From HGM04593 sp045661225 (lineage in GTDB: Bacteria; Bacteroidota; Bacteroidia; Bacteroidales; Bacteroidaceae): a DNA stretch of 55,629 bases. The stretch is from contig JAZRFF010000039.1 of NCBI GenBank assembly GCA_045661225.1, forward strand, positions 1 to 55,629. The letters run 5' to 3'. The position numbers and the translations under genes are program-made. Below, in pieces: positions 8,457 to 17,392 of this stretch. The notes beneath the pieces were generated by a model. It had not been told where the DNA came from and did not search any database. It saw only the letters and a list, made by a program, of their open reading frames with translations. Each line of letters starts with the position of its first letter. Position 1 is the stretch's first letter.

Positions 8457-10229
8457 TTACTTATACACCGGTCCGTAGTTACTGCAAGCACGATAGTCAG
8501 CCCCCTCTTTGTCCATACCAAAGGCATTCCAGGCAGCCGGACGGAAAATTTTCTCCTCGGGCACATTATGCATACACACAGGAATGCGCAGCATAGACGC
8601 AAGGGTTATCAGGTCGGCTCCAATGTGTCCGTAACTTATTGCACCGTGGTTAGCACCCCAGTTGTTCATCACCGAATAAACGTCCTTAAACGGAGCTTTA
8701 TCGCACAAACGAGGTACGAACCAGGTTGTGGGCCACGTCGGGTCGGTGCGCATATTAAGCACATTGTGAATGTCGGGCTCAACGTCAGCCGTCCAACCCT
8801 CGGCTATCTGAAGCACCGGGCCAAGACCTTTCACAAGGTTCAGACGACTCATTGTCACCGGCATACCCCCTTTCGAGAGGAAATTCGACGAATAGCCTCC
8901 GCCTCTGAAATAATCACGGTCGGCAGGCAGCCAGTTGGTGTTTTTAAGGCACGCCTCGACGTCAGCGTCGGTCATTTCCCAGCAAGGCTTCATACAAGGC
9001 TCTCCGGCCGCATTCACGCTTGCACCGGTAGCATCGAGCGTCGTTGCGCCCGAGTTTATGAGGTGTATCATTCCACCCGCAGCAATGCCTGAAAGTTCCT
9101 TACCCGTCACGCGTTTCACAGCCTCGGGGCTCCAATATGTGCGCACGTCCGAGAACATCTGACCGCAACCCGTAAGCAGCTTGCCAAAGAGCATAGCCAC
9201 TCCATTGCAAGCGTCATTTTCGGTTGCAAGAACATAAGCCTCACGTATTCCGTTCCAGTCGAAAGTGCTGCAAAGAAGCGCCTCGGTAAAGTCGCCATTC
9301 GGTTTCCAGTCGGTCCACTGGCGCTGCCCTTGGAAACCTGCGGCAATAGCATTGTAACCAATAGCCTCCTCTTTAAATCCCATTTCGCGCAATTTGGGGT
9401 TACCCAACATAAGGTCGCGCACAATGATTGTCATTTTCACAACAAACTCCCAGTCAGCGTCTTTTCCGGCACGGTCTTTCTGCTTTTCGGGGCGATTTTT
9501 ATCCCAGCCCTCATTTACCTTACAATATTTTTCGGTCCAGGCCATAGCCTTGGCATACTCCTCGTGGTCGTAAATACCCTCTTCCATACGACGCAGAATC
9601 TCAGTCTCATCGACACTCTCGTTGCGCATACCCAAATACTCCTGAAAGAAGTTCTGGTCGACTATGCTGCCGGCGATACCCATACACTGGCTGCCCACCG
9701 ACAGATAGCTCTCGCCACGCATCTGTGCCACTGCCACTGCCGCACGCGCCCAACGAAGAATTTTCTCGGCAACATCGGCAGGAATAGTATTGTCGTCAAG
9801 GTCCTGAACATCGTGACCATAGATACCAAATGCCGGCAACCCCTTCTGCGCGTGTCCGGCAAGCACCGCTGCAAGATAGACAGCACCCGGACGCTCGGTT
9901 CCATTAAAACCCCACACAGCCTTCGGCCAATGAGGGTGCATATCCATAGTCTCGGAACCGTAGCACCAGCAAGAAGTAACAGAGATTGTAGCACCTACAT
10001 TCTCACGTTCGAACTTTGCAGCACAAGCGGCACTCTCGGCCACGCGTCCAATAGTACCATCGGCTATAACACACTCCACAGGCTTTCCATCGGCATATCT
10101 GACATTTGTCGAGATAAGGTCAGCCACCGCCCTTGCAAGGTTCATAGTCTTATCCTCGAGACTCTCCCGCACACCACCCTGACGGCCATCAATAGTGGGA
10201 CGAATTCCGATTTTAGGATATTTGCTCAT
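8457..10229 (-). CDS. fucI: L-fucose isomerase
   Basis: This 590-residue enzyme converts L-fucose to L-fuculose, the first catabolic step, and is Mn2+-dependent. The sequence opens with PKIGIRPTIDGRQGGVRESLE, the family start. It carries the segment ATENDACNGVAML, where the metal-binding Glu and its surroundings are expected, SDVRTYWSPE, which holds the second acidic ligand, and CMHNVPE near residue 554, which matches the metal-binding His. The length equals that of E. coli FucI (about 590). It is the first gene of the operon fucI-mutarotase-fucP. The kinase (fucK) and aldolase (fucA) normally needed next are not in this window. Confidence 0.97.
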   Translation of the reverse strand: MSKYPKIGIRPTIDGRQGGVRESLEDKTMNLARAVADLISTNVRYADGKPVECVIADGTIGRVAESAACAAKFERENVGATISVTSCWCYGSETMDMHPHWPKAVWGFNGTERPGAVYLAAVLAGHAQKGLPAFGIYGHDVQDLDDNTIPADVAEKILRWARAAVAVAQMRGESYLSVGSQCMGIAGSIVDQNFFQEYLGMRNESVDETEILRRMEEGIYDHEEYAKAMAWTEKYCKVNEGWDKNRPEKQKDRAGKDADWEFVVKMTIIVRDLMLGNPKLREMGFKEEAIGYNAIAAGFQGQRQWTDWKPNGDFTEALLCSTFDWNGIREAYVLATENDACNGVAMLFGKLLTGCGQMFSDVRTYWSPEAVKRVTGKELSGIAAGGMIHLINSGATTLDATGASVNAAGEPCMKPCWEMTDADVEACLKNTNWLPADRDYFRGGGYSSNFLSKGGMPVTMSRLNLVKGLGPVLQIAEGWTADVEPDIHNVLNMRTDPTWPTTWFVPRLCDKAPFKDVYSVMNNWGANHGAISYGHIGADLITLASMLRIPVCMHNVPEEKIFRPAAWNAFGMDKEGADYRACSNYGPVYK

Positions 10230-10319
10230 ATTATTGTAGTTTTATGGTTAGTTTTTTCGACTACAATTATAAACATTTTTTTTCATTTTACACCCCAAAT
10301 TCTGTTTTTTATTACAAAA

Positions 10320-10343
10320 AAGGCCCCGCCGCAGCGGAGCCTT
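10320..10343 (-). terminator. terminator of the SPOR lipoprotein gene
   Basis: A 10-bp GC-rich stem with one mismatch and a 4-base loop lies about 20 bp after the SPOR gene stop and is followed on the minus strand by TTTTTTG. It separates that gene from fucI. Confidence 0.75.
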
Positions 10344-10362
10344 ATAATTGCAATTTCTATGT

Positions 10363-10854
10363 TTATTCATTGTAGAGCAGCCAAGCCTTCTGGAAGTCCG
10401 CATTATTGGGGTGGTCAGCCTTGAACTGCGCACGAAACTGAGCAGCCTCGCTCTTGCTGTCATAAGAAGCACAAACAACGCGGTACATATTTCTTTCGGG
10501 GTTATACACAATTATAGCATTGTAGCCCTCATCTATCAGTTCGGCACGAACCTTCTCGGCACCGGCCTTAACACCAAAACTGCCACAAACAACGCTGAAA
10601 GCTTTCAAAGAGCCTTCACCGCCCTCGGAGAGAACAACCTTCTCGGTACGATAGCTCTCGTCAACCGCAAGAGCCGACTTTGTGTTAGACACAACCGGTG
10701 CAATCTCCACAGCCTCGCTCTGCTGGCTCTGTCCTTGAGCAGCCTCGCTACGAGCCTCGTCGTAAGCAGTCTTGTAAAGGCTGTCCTTTGACTTACACGA
10801 AGTAAAAACAAATGCCGAGCAAACAGCTACAGCAATAAAAAACATTTTTTTCAT
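10363..10854 (-). CDS. SPOR-domain lipoprotein
   Basis: A 163-residue lipoprotein. The N-terminal signal ends in the lipobox FTSC (Cys20), so it should be lipid-anchored in the envelope. After a Ser/Glu/Gln-rich linker, residues about 84-160 form a SPOR domain (FSVVCGSFGVKAGAEKVRAE, then YRVVCASYDSKSEAAQFRAQF). SPOR domains bind denuded peptidoglycan at division sites, so a role in cell-wall remodelling or septation is likely. It is monocistronic, with a promoter upstream and a terminator downstream. Confidence 0.9.
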   Translation of the reverse strand: MKKMFFIAVAVCSAFVFTSCKSKDSLYKTAYDEARSEAAQGQSQQSEAVEIAPVVSNTKSALAVDESYRTEKVVLSEGGEGSLKAFSVVCGSFGVKAGAEKVRAELIDEGYNAIIVYNPERNMYRVVCASYDSKSEAAQFRAQFKADHPNNADFQKAWLLYNE

Positions 10855-10893
10855 AGTTGGTATAATTATTTATTTCTTATGCAATATCTTCTG

Positions 10894-10925
10894 CAAAAAT
10901 ACAAATAAAAGAGCACAACATCAAC
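10894..10925 (-). promoter_or_regulatory. promoter of the SPOR lipoprotein gene
   Basis: Minus-strand -7 box TATTTTTG (10894-10901, perfect TAnnTTTG) with GTTG (10922-10925, one mismatch) 20 bp upstream; it is 39 bp ahead of the ATG. Confidence 0.55.
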
Positions 10926-11008
10926 TTTTAAGTTCCTTATTTGACAAAAAATCAGCCGTCGCTCAATTTTTTAATATACTTTAGTAAAACAACAACAATA
11001 ATTAAAAT

Positions 11009-11016
11009 ATCTTTGC
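11009..11016 (+). promoter_or_regulatory. -7 box of the M64 peptidase gene
   Basis: TATCTTTG, a perfect TAnnTTTG box, 23 bp ahead of the ATG at 11040. No good -33 TTTG is seen at 19-21 bp. Confidence 0.5.
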
Positions 11017-11039
11017 AATATAATTCAAACACGAAAGAG

Positions 11040-12362
11040 ATGAAAAAAACATTTCTACTACTATTTTTTACCGTTGCACTTACAGCGTGTTCAACCACCC
11101 GAAAGGCAACACAGGCAGCCCCTCTTGTCCAGAACGAGATTGCTTATAACGACTGCTTCACAGGAAGAACAATGCGTTACGACTTTCGCCACGCAGGCAA
11201 CAGCGAGCACGAATACTACCTGTTCGACCGCGTCATACGCGAAGGCGTGTGGGCAGGCTCCACCACAAGCCTTGTAAACCCCTTCGATTACGGCGAACAG
11301 CACTTCAGAATCATCGACAATGCCACAGGCAAGGTTATATACAAAAACAACTACTGCACACTCTTCAACGAGTGGCAAACAACCCCCGAGGCCGAGAGTA
11401 TCGAGCGCTCATTCGCCGAGGGTGTTATTTTCCCTGAACCCAAGAACGATTTTACAATAGAAATTTACGCACGCAACAAGAAAAGCAAGGTTTGGGAAAA
11501 GAAACACACCCACAGCATAAAGGTCGGCGATATGAACATATACCCCGGCAGCACTCCACACGAAGGCATCGACATACACATTGGCGGAGATATTGCACAC
11601 AGTCTCGACATTGTGCTTCTGCCCGATGGCTTTACAGCCGATGAGAAAGAGAAATTCATTGAATCCTGCAATATGTGGCGCGACGCCCTTTTCAGCTACT
11701 CCCCATTCACACAGAACAAGCACCGCATAAACATTCGTGCAGTGTGGGCACCTTCACAAGAGAGCGGAATAAGCAACCCCGGCACAGGAGAGTGGCACAA
11801 CAGCCTTTTGGGCGTTCGCTTCTACACATTCAACAGCGAGCGTTACCAAATGACCGAACATTTCCAGACCGTGCGTGACGTAGCATCATCTGTACCATAC
11901 GAAGGAATATTCATTCTCACGAACAGCGACAAGTACGGTGGTGGCGGAATATACAATTTCTACGGCCTTGGTTCGGCCGGAAAGACAGGCAGGACCGGCG
12001 AAGTCTACGTACACGAATTCGGTCACTCGCTTATGGGGCTGGGCGACGAATATATTGAGATTGGAAACACTGTAAGCGCACTCTACCCCGAGGGTGTAGA
12101 ACCTTGGGAAGCGAACCTCACACGCTTTGTCAACTTCAACGGCAAGTGGGAAAAGATGATAGCCAAGGAGACCCCCATTCCGACACCACACACAGAGGGC
12201 AGCACCGAAAAAGAGTGGAAGATTGGCGCATACGAAGGCGGAGGCTACCTTGAAAAAGGCGTATTCCGAGGCTGGCCTGAATGTATGATGAAAGCGCTCA
12301 CCGACTTCTGTCCCATCTGCCAAGAGGCCATTATCCGCTACCTCGATTATATTTGCAAATAA
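11040..12362 (+). CDS. lipoprotein metallopeptidase, M64 (IgA-peptidase) family
   Basis: A 440-residue zinc protease. The signal peptide ends in the lipobox LTAC, so the protein is probably an envelope or surface lipoprotein. An N-terminal M64_N-type beta domain (about 25-165) precedes the catalytic domain, which contains DIVLLPDGFTADE and the zinc-binding motif HEFGH (His325, Glu326, His329) followed by SLMGLGDEY, the M64 signature. The family is named for Clostridium ramosum IgA protease; substrates of Bacteroidales members are mostly unknown, so cleavage of IgA is not claimed. The start at 11040 is chosen because it gives the signal peptide; the frame is open 99 bases further upstream. Convergent with the next gene, with a shared terminator. 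Confidence 0.92.
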   Translation: MKKTFLLLFFTVALTACSTTRKATQAAPLVQNEIAYNDCFTGRTMRYDFRHAGNSEHEYYLFDRVIREGVWAGSTTSLVNPFDYGEQHFRIIDNATGKVIYKNNYCTLFNEWQTTPEAESIERSFAEGVIFPEPKNDFTIEIYARNKKSKVWEKKHTHSIKVGDMNIYPGSTPHEGIDIHIGGDIAHSLDIVLLPDGFTADEKEKFIESCNMWRDALFSYSPFTQNKHRINIRAVWAPSQESGISNPGTGEWHNSLLGVRFYTFNSERYQMTEHFQTVRDVASSVPYEGIFILTNSDKYGGGGIYNFYGLGSAGKTGRTGEVYVHEFGHSLMGLGDEYIEIGNTVSALYPEGVEPWEANLTRFVNFNGKWEKMIAKETPIPTPHTEGSTEKEWKIGAYEGGGYLEKGVFRGWPECMMKALTDFCPICQEAIIRYLDYICK

Positions 12363-12368
12363 GGCCAT

Positions 12369-12414
12369 ACATAAAAAAACCTTCAACCGCGCGCGGTTGG
12401 AGGTTTTTTTATGT
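12369..12414. terminator. bidirectional terminator between convergent genes
   Basis: A 46-bp near-perfect palindrome (one G-T wobble) whose centre is AACCGCGCGCGGTT, with A-tracts on the left and T-tracts on the right. It serves the M64 gene (plus) and the lipoprotein gene (minus). Confidence 0.9.
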
Positions 12415-12429
12415 AGCACAGACCTGCAA

Positions 12430-13368
12430 TCATTCGCAGTAAGGAATCTCGGTAACACGCCCCGTACTCTCGGTAAACAAGATTGGGTATCCCTCATCGT
12501 CAAGTTGCCAGTCACCTTCTACGTAAACAGGGTTTTTATTCCCATCGTAACGAAGATTACCTTCTGAATCCCTTGCCAAACGGTCAGAAGGCAGGTTTCT
12601 GCTTGTCACGCCGAACATTCCAAACGCGCCAAGCTGGAACGGCGCATAAGTACCGGGCGAGTAACCCGGTATTGCGCTCTCAACGCCCCAATAACCGAAA
12701 TAAGCCGAAAAATCGAAATTCGTATTATTTCTTATACTGCTGTAACTGTAGTCATTGCTATAGTCGAGAAGCACCTTTTCAACCTCACCATCGGCAGTAC
12801 TCTCAAGACCATATTTTACAAACCCGGCAACATTACCCGATTCAGCGTTCACAAAAATTCTTAAACCACCGTCGGCATTAGCCTCTACCAAACGAGACGA
12901 CGAGTAGTCAAGCGTGAGCGTCTGAAAATACTTCAAATGGCCATTATCGTTAAATTCTCCACGATACACACCCGAGGTTTTCCAGTTTCTGTCAGAATCA
13001 TCAGGGAATATATGTGTCTGCGAATATTCAACTTTCAGATTCTCATTATCATAATAATAATTAGCCTGCGAAGTTATATTGTCACGAAAATATATCGTGC
13101 GCTCATCAAATTTCTCCTCGGCATAATGTACCATTGTTGAGTTTATCTGCTTTATGCGGTCCTGAGCATCGTACACAAAATTATGCACACGCGAATAGAG
13201 CCTGCCGTCGATTGTCTCATAGGTTTTTACCTGAGCCACTTTACGGGCCGCAGCAATAGGTTCGTATGGAGTGATAGCCGTGTCAGCGTTATAATTGTCC
13301 TCTTCGCTGCAACCAACAAAGAGAAGCGCACACAGCGACACCACAAAAAGGTATAAAAAGTTCTTCAT
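12430..13368 (-). CDS. lipoprotein of unknown function
   Basis: A 312-residue protein with a signal peptide ending in the lipobox FVGC (Cys20), followed by acidic residues. The body is rich in beta-type Tyr/Asn/Asp sequence with repeating phrases such as HNFVYDAQDRIKQI and GVYRGEFNDNGHLKYFQ, resembling Bacteroidales lipoproteins of the DUF4595/YD-like type that describe text-like beta repeats. I do not recognise the family with certainty and propose no function. It has its own promoter and shares a terminator with the M64 peptidase gene. Confidence 0.75.
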   Translation of the reverse strand: MKNFLYLFVVSLCALLFVGCSEEDNYNADTAITPYEPIAAARKVAQVKTYETIDGRLYSRVHNFVYDAQDRIKQINSTMVHYAEEKFDERTIYFRDNITSQANYYYDNENLKVEYSQTHIFPDDSDRNWKTSGVYRGEFNDNGHLKYFQTLTLDYSSSRLVEANADGGLRIFVNAESGNVAGFVKYGLESTADGEVEKVLLDYSNDYSYSSIRNNTNFDFSAYFGYWGVESAIPGYSPGTYAPFQLGAFGMFGVTSRNLPSDRLARDSEGNLRYDGNKNPVYVEGDWQLDDEGYPILFTESTGRVTEIPYCE

Positions 13369-13392
13369 AGCTGTAAATTCTTATTTCGACTG

Positions 13393-13425
13393 CGAATATA
13401 ACTATTTTCACAGATAACGACCAAA
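13393..13425 (-). promoter_or_regulatory. promoter of the 12430-13368 lipoprotein gene
   Basis: Minus-strand TATATTCG (13393-13400, one mismatch) with a perfect TTTG (13422-13425) 21 bp upstream. Confidence 0.55.
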
Positions 13426-13499
13426 TAAAAACTCTTAATTAAGCCTTTAAAACAAGAAGAGGCGTTTTTTTGTTGCAATAGTATAAAAACCGCAATATT

Positions 13500-14390
13500 A
13501 TGGCATTCATAGACTATTACAAGATATTAGATGTCGACAAAAACGCCTCACAGGAGGAGATTCGCCGCGCCTACCGCCGTATGGCCAAACGCTACCACCC
13601 CGACACCAACAAGAACACCCCCGATGCAAACGCACGCTTCCAGGAGATTAACGAGGCCAACGAGGTTCTCAGCGACCCCGAAAAGCGTAAAAAATACGAC
13701 GAATATGGCGAACACTGGCGACACGCCGACGAATATGAGGCGCAACAGAGAGCATACAACAATGCCGACGAATACCATTTTGGAGGGTTCGGTGGGTTCG
13801 GAGGCAACAGCAGCAACGCCGGCGGATTCAGCGATTTTTTCGAACAACTGTTCGGCAGCGGCACTTTTCGCACGCAAAAAGCACGTAAGGGCCGGGATAT
13901 TGAAGCTACACTGCGACTGTCGTTACGCGACGCAGCAACCACCCACAAACAGACATTCAGCATCGGCGATGAGACAATACGCATAAACATTCCGGCAGGC
14001 GTTGCCAACGGGCAAAAAATACGCCTCAAAGGTCGCGGAGGCCCAGCACCCGCCGGCGGCGAACGTGGCGACCTTATAATAACATTCGCCATTGACGCCG
14101 ACAAAGAATTTACCCGCGAGGGCAACGACCTGTACGCCACCATCACAACCGACATTTACACCCTGCTGCTCGGAGGCGAAATAATAGTCCCCACACTCAA
14201 TGGAGCGGCAAAGACAATAATAAAACCCGGCACACAGCCCGACAGCAAGATGCGTTTGCGCGGAAAAGGATTCCCCGTTTACAAGCACGAAGGAGAGTCG
14301 GGCGACCTCATTATTACAATAAAGACAACACTGCCCACGCTCAACGAAAGACAAAAAGAGTTACTCCTGAAAATAAAAAACGGAGAATAA
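13500..14390 (+). CDS. DnaJ-family co-chaperone without zinc finger (CbpA-like)
   Basis: A 296-residue type II J-protein. Residues 1-70 are a J domain (DYYKILDVDKNASQEEIRRAY and the catalytic HPD at 33-35, which stimulates DnaK ATPase). A Gly/Phe-rich linker follows (about 93-118), then two C-terminal substrate-binding beta domains (about 125-290). The CxxCxGxG zinc repeats of true DnaJ are absent, so this is a CbpA/DnaJ2-type protein. It is divergent from the preceding lipoprotein gene and its gene stands alone. Confidence 0.93.
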   Translation: MAFIDYYKILDVDKNASQEEIRRAYRRMAKRYHPDTNKNTPDANARFQEINEANEVLSDPEKRKKYDEYGEHWRHADEYEAQQRAYNNADEYHFGGFGGFGGNSSNAGGFSDFFEQLFGSGTFRTQKARKGRDIEATLRLSLRDAATTHKQTFSIGDETIRINIPAGVANGQKIRLKGRGGPAPAGGERGDLIITFAIDADKEFTREGNDLYATITTDIYTLLLGGEIIVPTLNGAAKTIIKPGTQPDSKMRLRGKGFPVYKHEGESGDLIITIKTTLPTLNERQKELLLKIKNGE

Positions 14391-14485
14391 AGGCACCGCA
14401 AATAAACTTATTCAAAATCCCCGACACCCCTTACAACCCAAGCCACGCAACACCAAAGCCGTAAATGCAAGAGCCCCACACCCCT

Positions 14486-14520
14486 TGATGCTTCCCGAAG
14501 AACCCCAACGAGAAGCATCA
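14486..14520. terminator. inverted repeat between convergent dnaJ-like and tspO genes
   Basis: Perfect 9-bp arms TGATGCTTC / GAAGCATCA with a 17-base loop; the right arm includes the tspO stop codon. No T-run follows, so it is only a possible terminator. Confidence 0.35.
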
Positions 14521-14982
14521 GTTATTATAAGCCACATAAAAGTTCAGGTAAAAAGCAAACAGTAGCCACAATACATAAGGAGCATTTATATAAGCCGTCC
14601 AAGGCTTCAGCAGATAGGCCACCGTCACATAAAGCACAACCGATGCAATAAGCAACGTCAGTATTATAAGCCCCAACACTGGTGCCTGCATACCGAAAAA
14701 AGTAAAACTCCAAAGAAAATTCATTCCAAGCTGAATACAAAAAAGCACTACAGCCAGCCAGGTGTATATTGAGCGCATACTCCAGAGCGCACCCGCCGAG
14801 ATACCCATCAATAAATAGAGCACCGCCCACACAATTGCAAAGACAATCCCCGGAGGTGTGAGCGACGACATTTCAAGCGACGGATACCACTCCACCATTG
14901 ATGGAGCCTGAACAATCATTGACACATACCCCACCGCAAACGACAGGACAACAAAAAAAAGGATAGGAAGCACACGTTTCAT
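14518..14982 (-). CDS. tspO: TspO/MBR family membrane protein
   Basis: A 154-residue protein with five hydrophobic segments, the size and topology of TspO (tryptophan-rich sensory protein, related to the mitochondrial benzodiazepine receptor). The aromatic motif WYPSLEMSSLTPPGIVFAIVW matches the conserved W-x-Y...P-P-G region at the first loop, and WSFTFFGMQAPVLGL matches the later conserved stretch. TspO proteins bind porphyrins and related ligands in the membrane. The gene is 99 bp after the DUF456 gene on the same strand. No regulator is evident. Confidence 0.92.
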   Translation of the reverse strand: MKRVLPILFFVVLSFAVGYVSMIVQAPSMVEWYPSLEMSSLTPPGIVFAIVWAVLYLLMGISAGALWSMRSIYTWLAVVLFCIQLGMNFLWSFTFFGMQAPVLGLIILTLLIASVVLYVTVAYLLKPWTAYINAPYVLWLLFAFYLNFYVAYNN

Positions 14983-15081
14983 AACAATCTATATTGGAAA
15001 GACAAATGACCGCCCGTAACCATAGAAGGCAACAAAGACAGTCATTATAGAAACGCAGCAAAAGAGAATAATGTTCTACAG

Positions 15082-15570
15082 TCAAAAGAACATTGCAATA
15101 CTTTTATATATTATCAACCCCAGCAAAGCGATGCAATAGACACTCTTGAGGCCTGTAGTCATCATAAAGGCCATAAAAGAGTACGAAGCCACCTTGAACG
15201 CCTTGTCGGCAGGAGTCTTAACCAACAGTTCGGCAATAAAAGCACCCATAAAAGGACACACAATTACCCCGACAGGCCCAAGAAACAGTCCTGCTACCAG
15301 TCCAATCGTCGAGCCCCACACACCCGCCTTGCTACCTCCGAAACGCTTGGTAGCCCAGGCCGGGGCAACAAAATCCACTATTGTTATTATAGCCGCAAGC
15401 ACTCCAGACACAATGAACAAACCCGCCGAAAGTTCACCACCGGCAAAATACAAGAGCAGAAGCCCCGCAAAACTCGCAGGCGGACCGGGCAATGCAGGCA
15501 GCACAGCACCCACAAGACCCACTATTGCACACACAAGTGCAAGTACGACAAGAACAATATCAACTATCAT
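15082..15570 (-). CDS. DUF456 family membrane protein
   Basis: A 162-residue protein with four to five hydrophobic segments separated by short Gly/Pro-rich loops. The N-terminal stretch VGLVGAVLPALPGPPASFAG and the later GPVGVIVCPFMGAFIAEL are typical of DUF456 proteins, whose Gly-zipper-like repeats insert in the inner membrane. The biochemical function of the family is not known. The gene lies between tspO and the 5'-nucleotidase gene, all on the minus strand. Confidence 0.85.
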   Translation of the reverse strand: MIVDIVLVVLALVCAIVGLVGAVLPALPGPPASFAGLLLLYFAGGELSAGLFIVSGVLAAIITIVDFVAPAWATKRFGGSKAGVWGSTIGLVAGLFLGPVGVIVCPFMGAFIAELLVKTPADKAFKVASYSFMAFMMTTGLKSVYCIALLGLIIYKSIAMFF

Positions 15571-15634
15571 AAATAAATCACCAACAGACTAAACACATAG
15601 TTCAATCGACATTCACACCGCTCGAGCGGGAATA

Positions 15635-16600
15635 CTATTCCGCATCGGCTGACTGTTCCGCAGCCTTCTTTGCCTTCTCCTTAAGAACATCGTTCATTTG
15701 CGAATCGGAGTAATAAGGAACTTTTCCCGAAGGCACATACTTGCTCGACGATGAGAGATGCGTATCCTGGTCGTCGAAGAAAATATGCGCGCCAAACGCC
15801 TTAAGAAGCTCGTCCTTGCGCAAGCCGCCCAAAAAATAAGCCTCGTCGACATACACACCCCACTTGCGCAACGTCTTTATCACACGAAAGTGCGATGGCA
15901 AACTACGCGAGGTAACAATAGCCAGACGCAAAGGCGACAATTCGATTGATGTTGGCAAACACTCCTGAATCTGCGAAAGTTTTTTCAAGAGATTCGCAAA
16001 CGGTCCCTCTTTCAAAGGTACGTCGGCATTCTCTTTCTCGTACTTATAGAAGGCATCAAACCCCTCGGACTTGAAACGACACTCCGACTCGTCCGAAAAA
16101 ATCACCGCGTCGGCGTCAAAAGCTATTTTAACTCGGCTATCCTCCGGATTAAAGTCGGTTGGAGGCGCATAGATGAGCGCCGAAGCACATATTCCCGAAT
16201 CCATCACACGCTGCACGTCACCCTCGTCCTTCGAGAGGAAAAGGTCTATTGAAAACGCTTTAAGGTACTTCGACAACGACTCGCCACCCGACAGCGCCAC
16301 ACGGGTAATATCCAAGCCGTACATATCCAACGACTTAAGCATACGCATACCCGTCTCGGGACTATTGCGCGACATTACCACCACCTCGACAATTGGGCGG
16401 TTAGCCTGCTTATTGAGTTCAAGAAGACTCTTTACAAGATAGAACGCCGTTCCGCGTTCAAGCGGTTCGTCCTCGTGCTCCTCCTGATACTTTCTATATT
16501 TTGTAACGCCGTATTTTTCAAAAATCTCATTTTCAGCCTCAAGGTCAAACAGCGCACGCGATGAAACGCCAATAACCAAACGTCCGTCCAAATTTTCCAT
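15635..16600 (-). CDS. 5'-nucleotidase (PF06189-type)
   Basis: A 321-residue cytoplasmic protein of the 5'-nucleotidase family related to eukaryotic cytosolic NT5C1, which dephosphorylates nucleoside monophosphates. Visible family segments are LVIGVSSRALFDLEAEN at the N-terminus, VEVVVMSRNSPETGMRML, VKIAFDADAVIFSDESE (HAD-like Asp cluster), LRLAIVTSRSLPSHFRVI and IFFDDQDTH. The start at 16600 (MENLDGR) is chosen because the 37 codons in frame upstream look non-coding and cover a promoter. It ends in a Lys/Ala/Glu tail. Exact nucleotide preference cannot be read from sequence. Confidence 0.88.
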   Translation of the reverse strand: MENLDGRLVIGVSSRALFDLEAENEIFEKYGVTKYRKYQEEHEDEPLERGTAFYLVKSLLELNKQANRPIVEVVVMSRNSPETGMRMLKSLDMYGLDITRVALSGGESLSKYLKAFSIDLFLSKDEGDVQRVMDSGICASALIYAPPTDFNPEDSRVKIAFDADAVIFSDESECRFKSEGFDAFYKYEKENADVPLKEGPFANLLKKLSQIQECLPTSIELSPLRLAIVTSRSLPSHFRVIKTLRKWGVYVDEAYFLGGLRKDELLKAFGAHIFFDDQDTHLSSSSKYVPSGKVPYYSDSQMNDVLKEKAKKAAEQSADAE

Positions 16601-16645
16601 TATTATATTATTCTGTATTTTAACACTAAATTCGTCTAAGAAACG

Positions 16646-16676
16646 CAAAAATAACTCATTTACCCCATACGTCAAT
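16646..16676 (-). promoter_or_regulatory. promoter of the 5'-nucleotidase gene
   Basis: Minus-strand perfect -7 box TATTTTTG (16646-16653) with ATTG (16673-16676, one mismatch) 19 bp upstream. Confidence 0.5.
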
Positions 16677-16728
16677 AAAAAAAACATAAAATTATCGGTA
16701 CCCCCGAACAAAGAGCCTTAATTTTAAC

Positions 16729-16736
16729 TACCTTCG
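16729..16736 (+). promoter_or_regulatory. -7 box of the HAD hydrolase gene
   Basis: TACCTTCG, one mismatch from TAnnTTTG, 23 bp ahead of the ATG at 16760. No clear -33 element. Confidence 0.4.
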
Positions 16737-16759
16737 CACAACGTAAAAAGCGAACAAGT

Positions 16760-17392
16760 ATGATAAAAGATATAGTATTCGACTTTGGAGGAGTATTAAC
16801 AACCATCGACACCGACAGAGCCCTTGCACAATTCCGCACATTAGGCGTTAAAGAACCCGAACAGTATATAAACTCATACTGCCAAAAAGGTCCATTCTTT
16901 GAGGTTGAGAACGGCGACATCGATGCCGAAGAGTTCTGCCGTCGCCTTAGCCGGCTGTGTGGCAGAGAGATAACGTTCGACGATGCACAGCACGCCTGGT
17001 TAGGTTTCCTCACCGAGGTACACACCTACCTGCTCGAATACCTTCAGCCGTTGCGCGACAAGTACCGTCTTTCGGTACTCAGCAACACCAACCCGTTTAT
17101 TCAGGCGTGGGCACTCACAAGCGACTTTACCCCCGCCGGAAAATCCCTTGCCGACTATTTCGACACGCTTTTTTTCAGTTACCGTATGCATTGTTCAAAA
17201 CCCGATGAAGAGATATACCGCAAGATGCTGCAACAGGGTGCTATGGACGCAGCCACCACCCTTTTCGTCGACGACAGCGCAAAGAATATTGACGCCGCAG
17301 CCGCTGTGGGCATACAGACTCTGCTTGTAAAGAACGGCGAGGACTGGCGCACAGCGTTAGAGGAACGCCTCGCCACAGCGCAGTGCGGTTAA
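16760..17392 (+). CDS. HAD-superfamily hydrolase, subfamily IA (YihX-like)
   Basis: A 210-residue phosphatase-type protein. Motif I is FDFGGVL with the nucleophile Asp8; the acid/base Asp of classic DxD is Gly here, as is usual in the YihX-like branch. Motif II is LSVLSNTN, motif III includes the Lys of CSKPDEEIY, and motif IV is FVDDSAKNIDAA. The helical cap between motifs I and II is of the C1 type. Sugar phosphates are typical substrates, but no specific one can be named. It is a single gene, divergent from the 5'-nucleotidase gene. Confidence 0.9.
   Translation: MIKDIVFDFGGVLTTIDTDRALAQFRTLGVKEPEQYINSYCQKGPFFEVENGDIDAEEFCRRLSRLCGREITFDDAQHAWLGFLTEVHTYLLEYLQPLRDKYRLSVLSNTNPFIQAWALTSDFTPAGKSLADYFDTLFFSYRMHCSKPDEEIYRKMLQQGAMDAATTLFVDDSAKNIDAAAAVGIQTLLVKNGEDWRTALEERLATAQCG

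Noticed and set aside
9330..10424. Plus-strand frame of 364 codons opposite fucI
   Set aside because: Antisense shadow of a conserved enzyme gene; it also runs across the SPOR terminator.
13531..14155. Overlapping frames in the DnaJ-like gene on both strands
   Set aside because: High-GC codon use produces open shadow frames; only the 13500 frame shows J-domain motifs.
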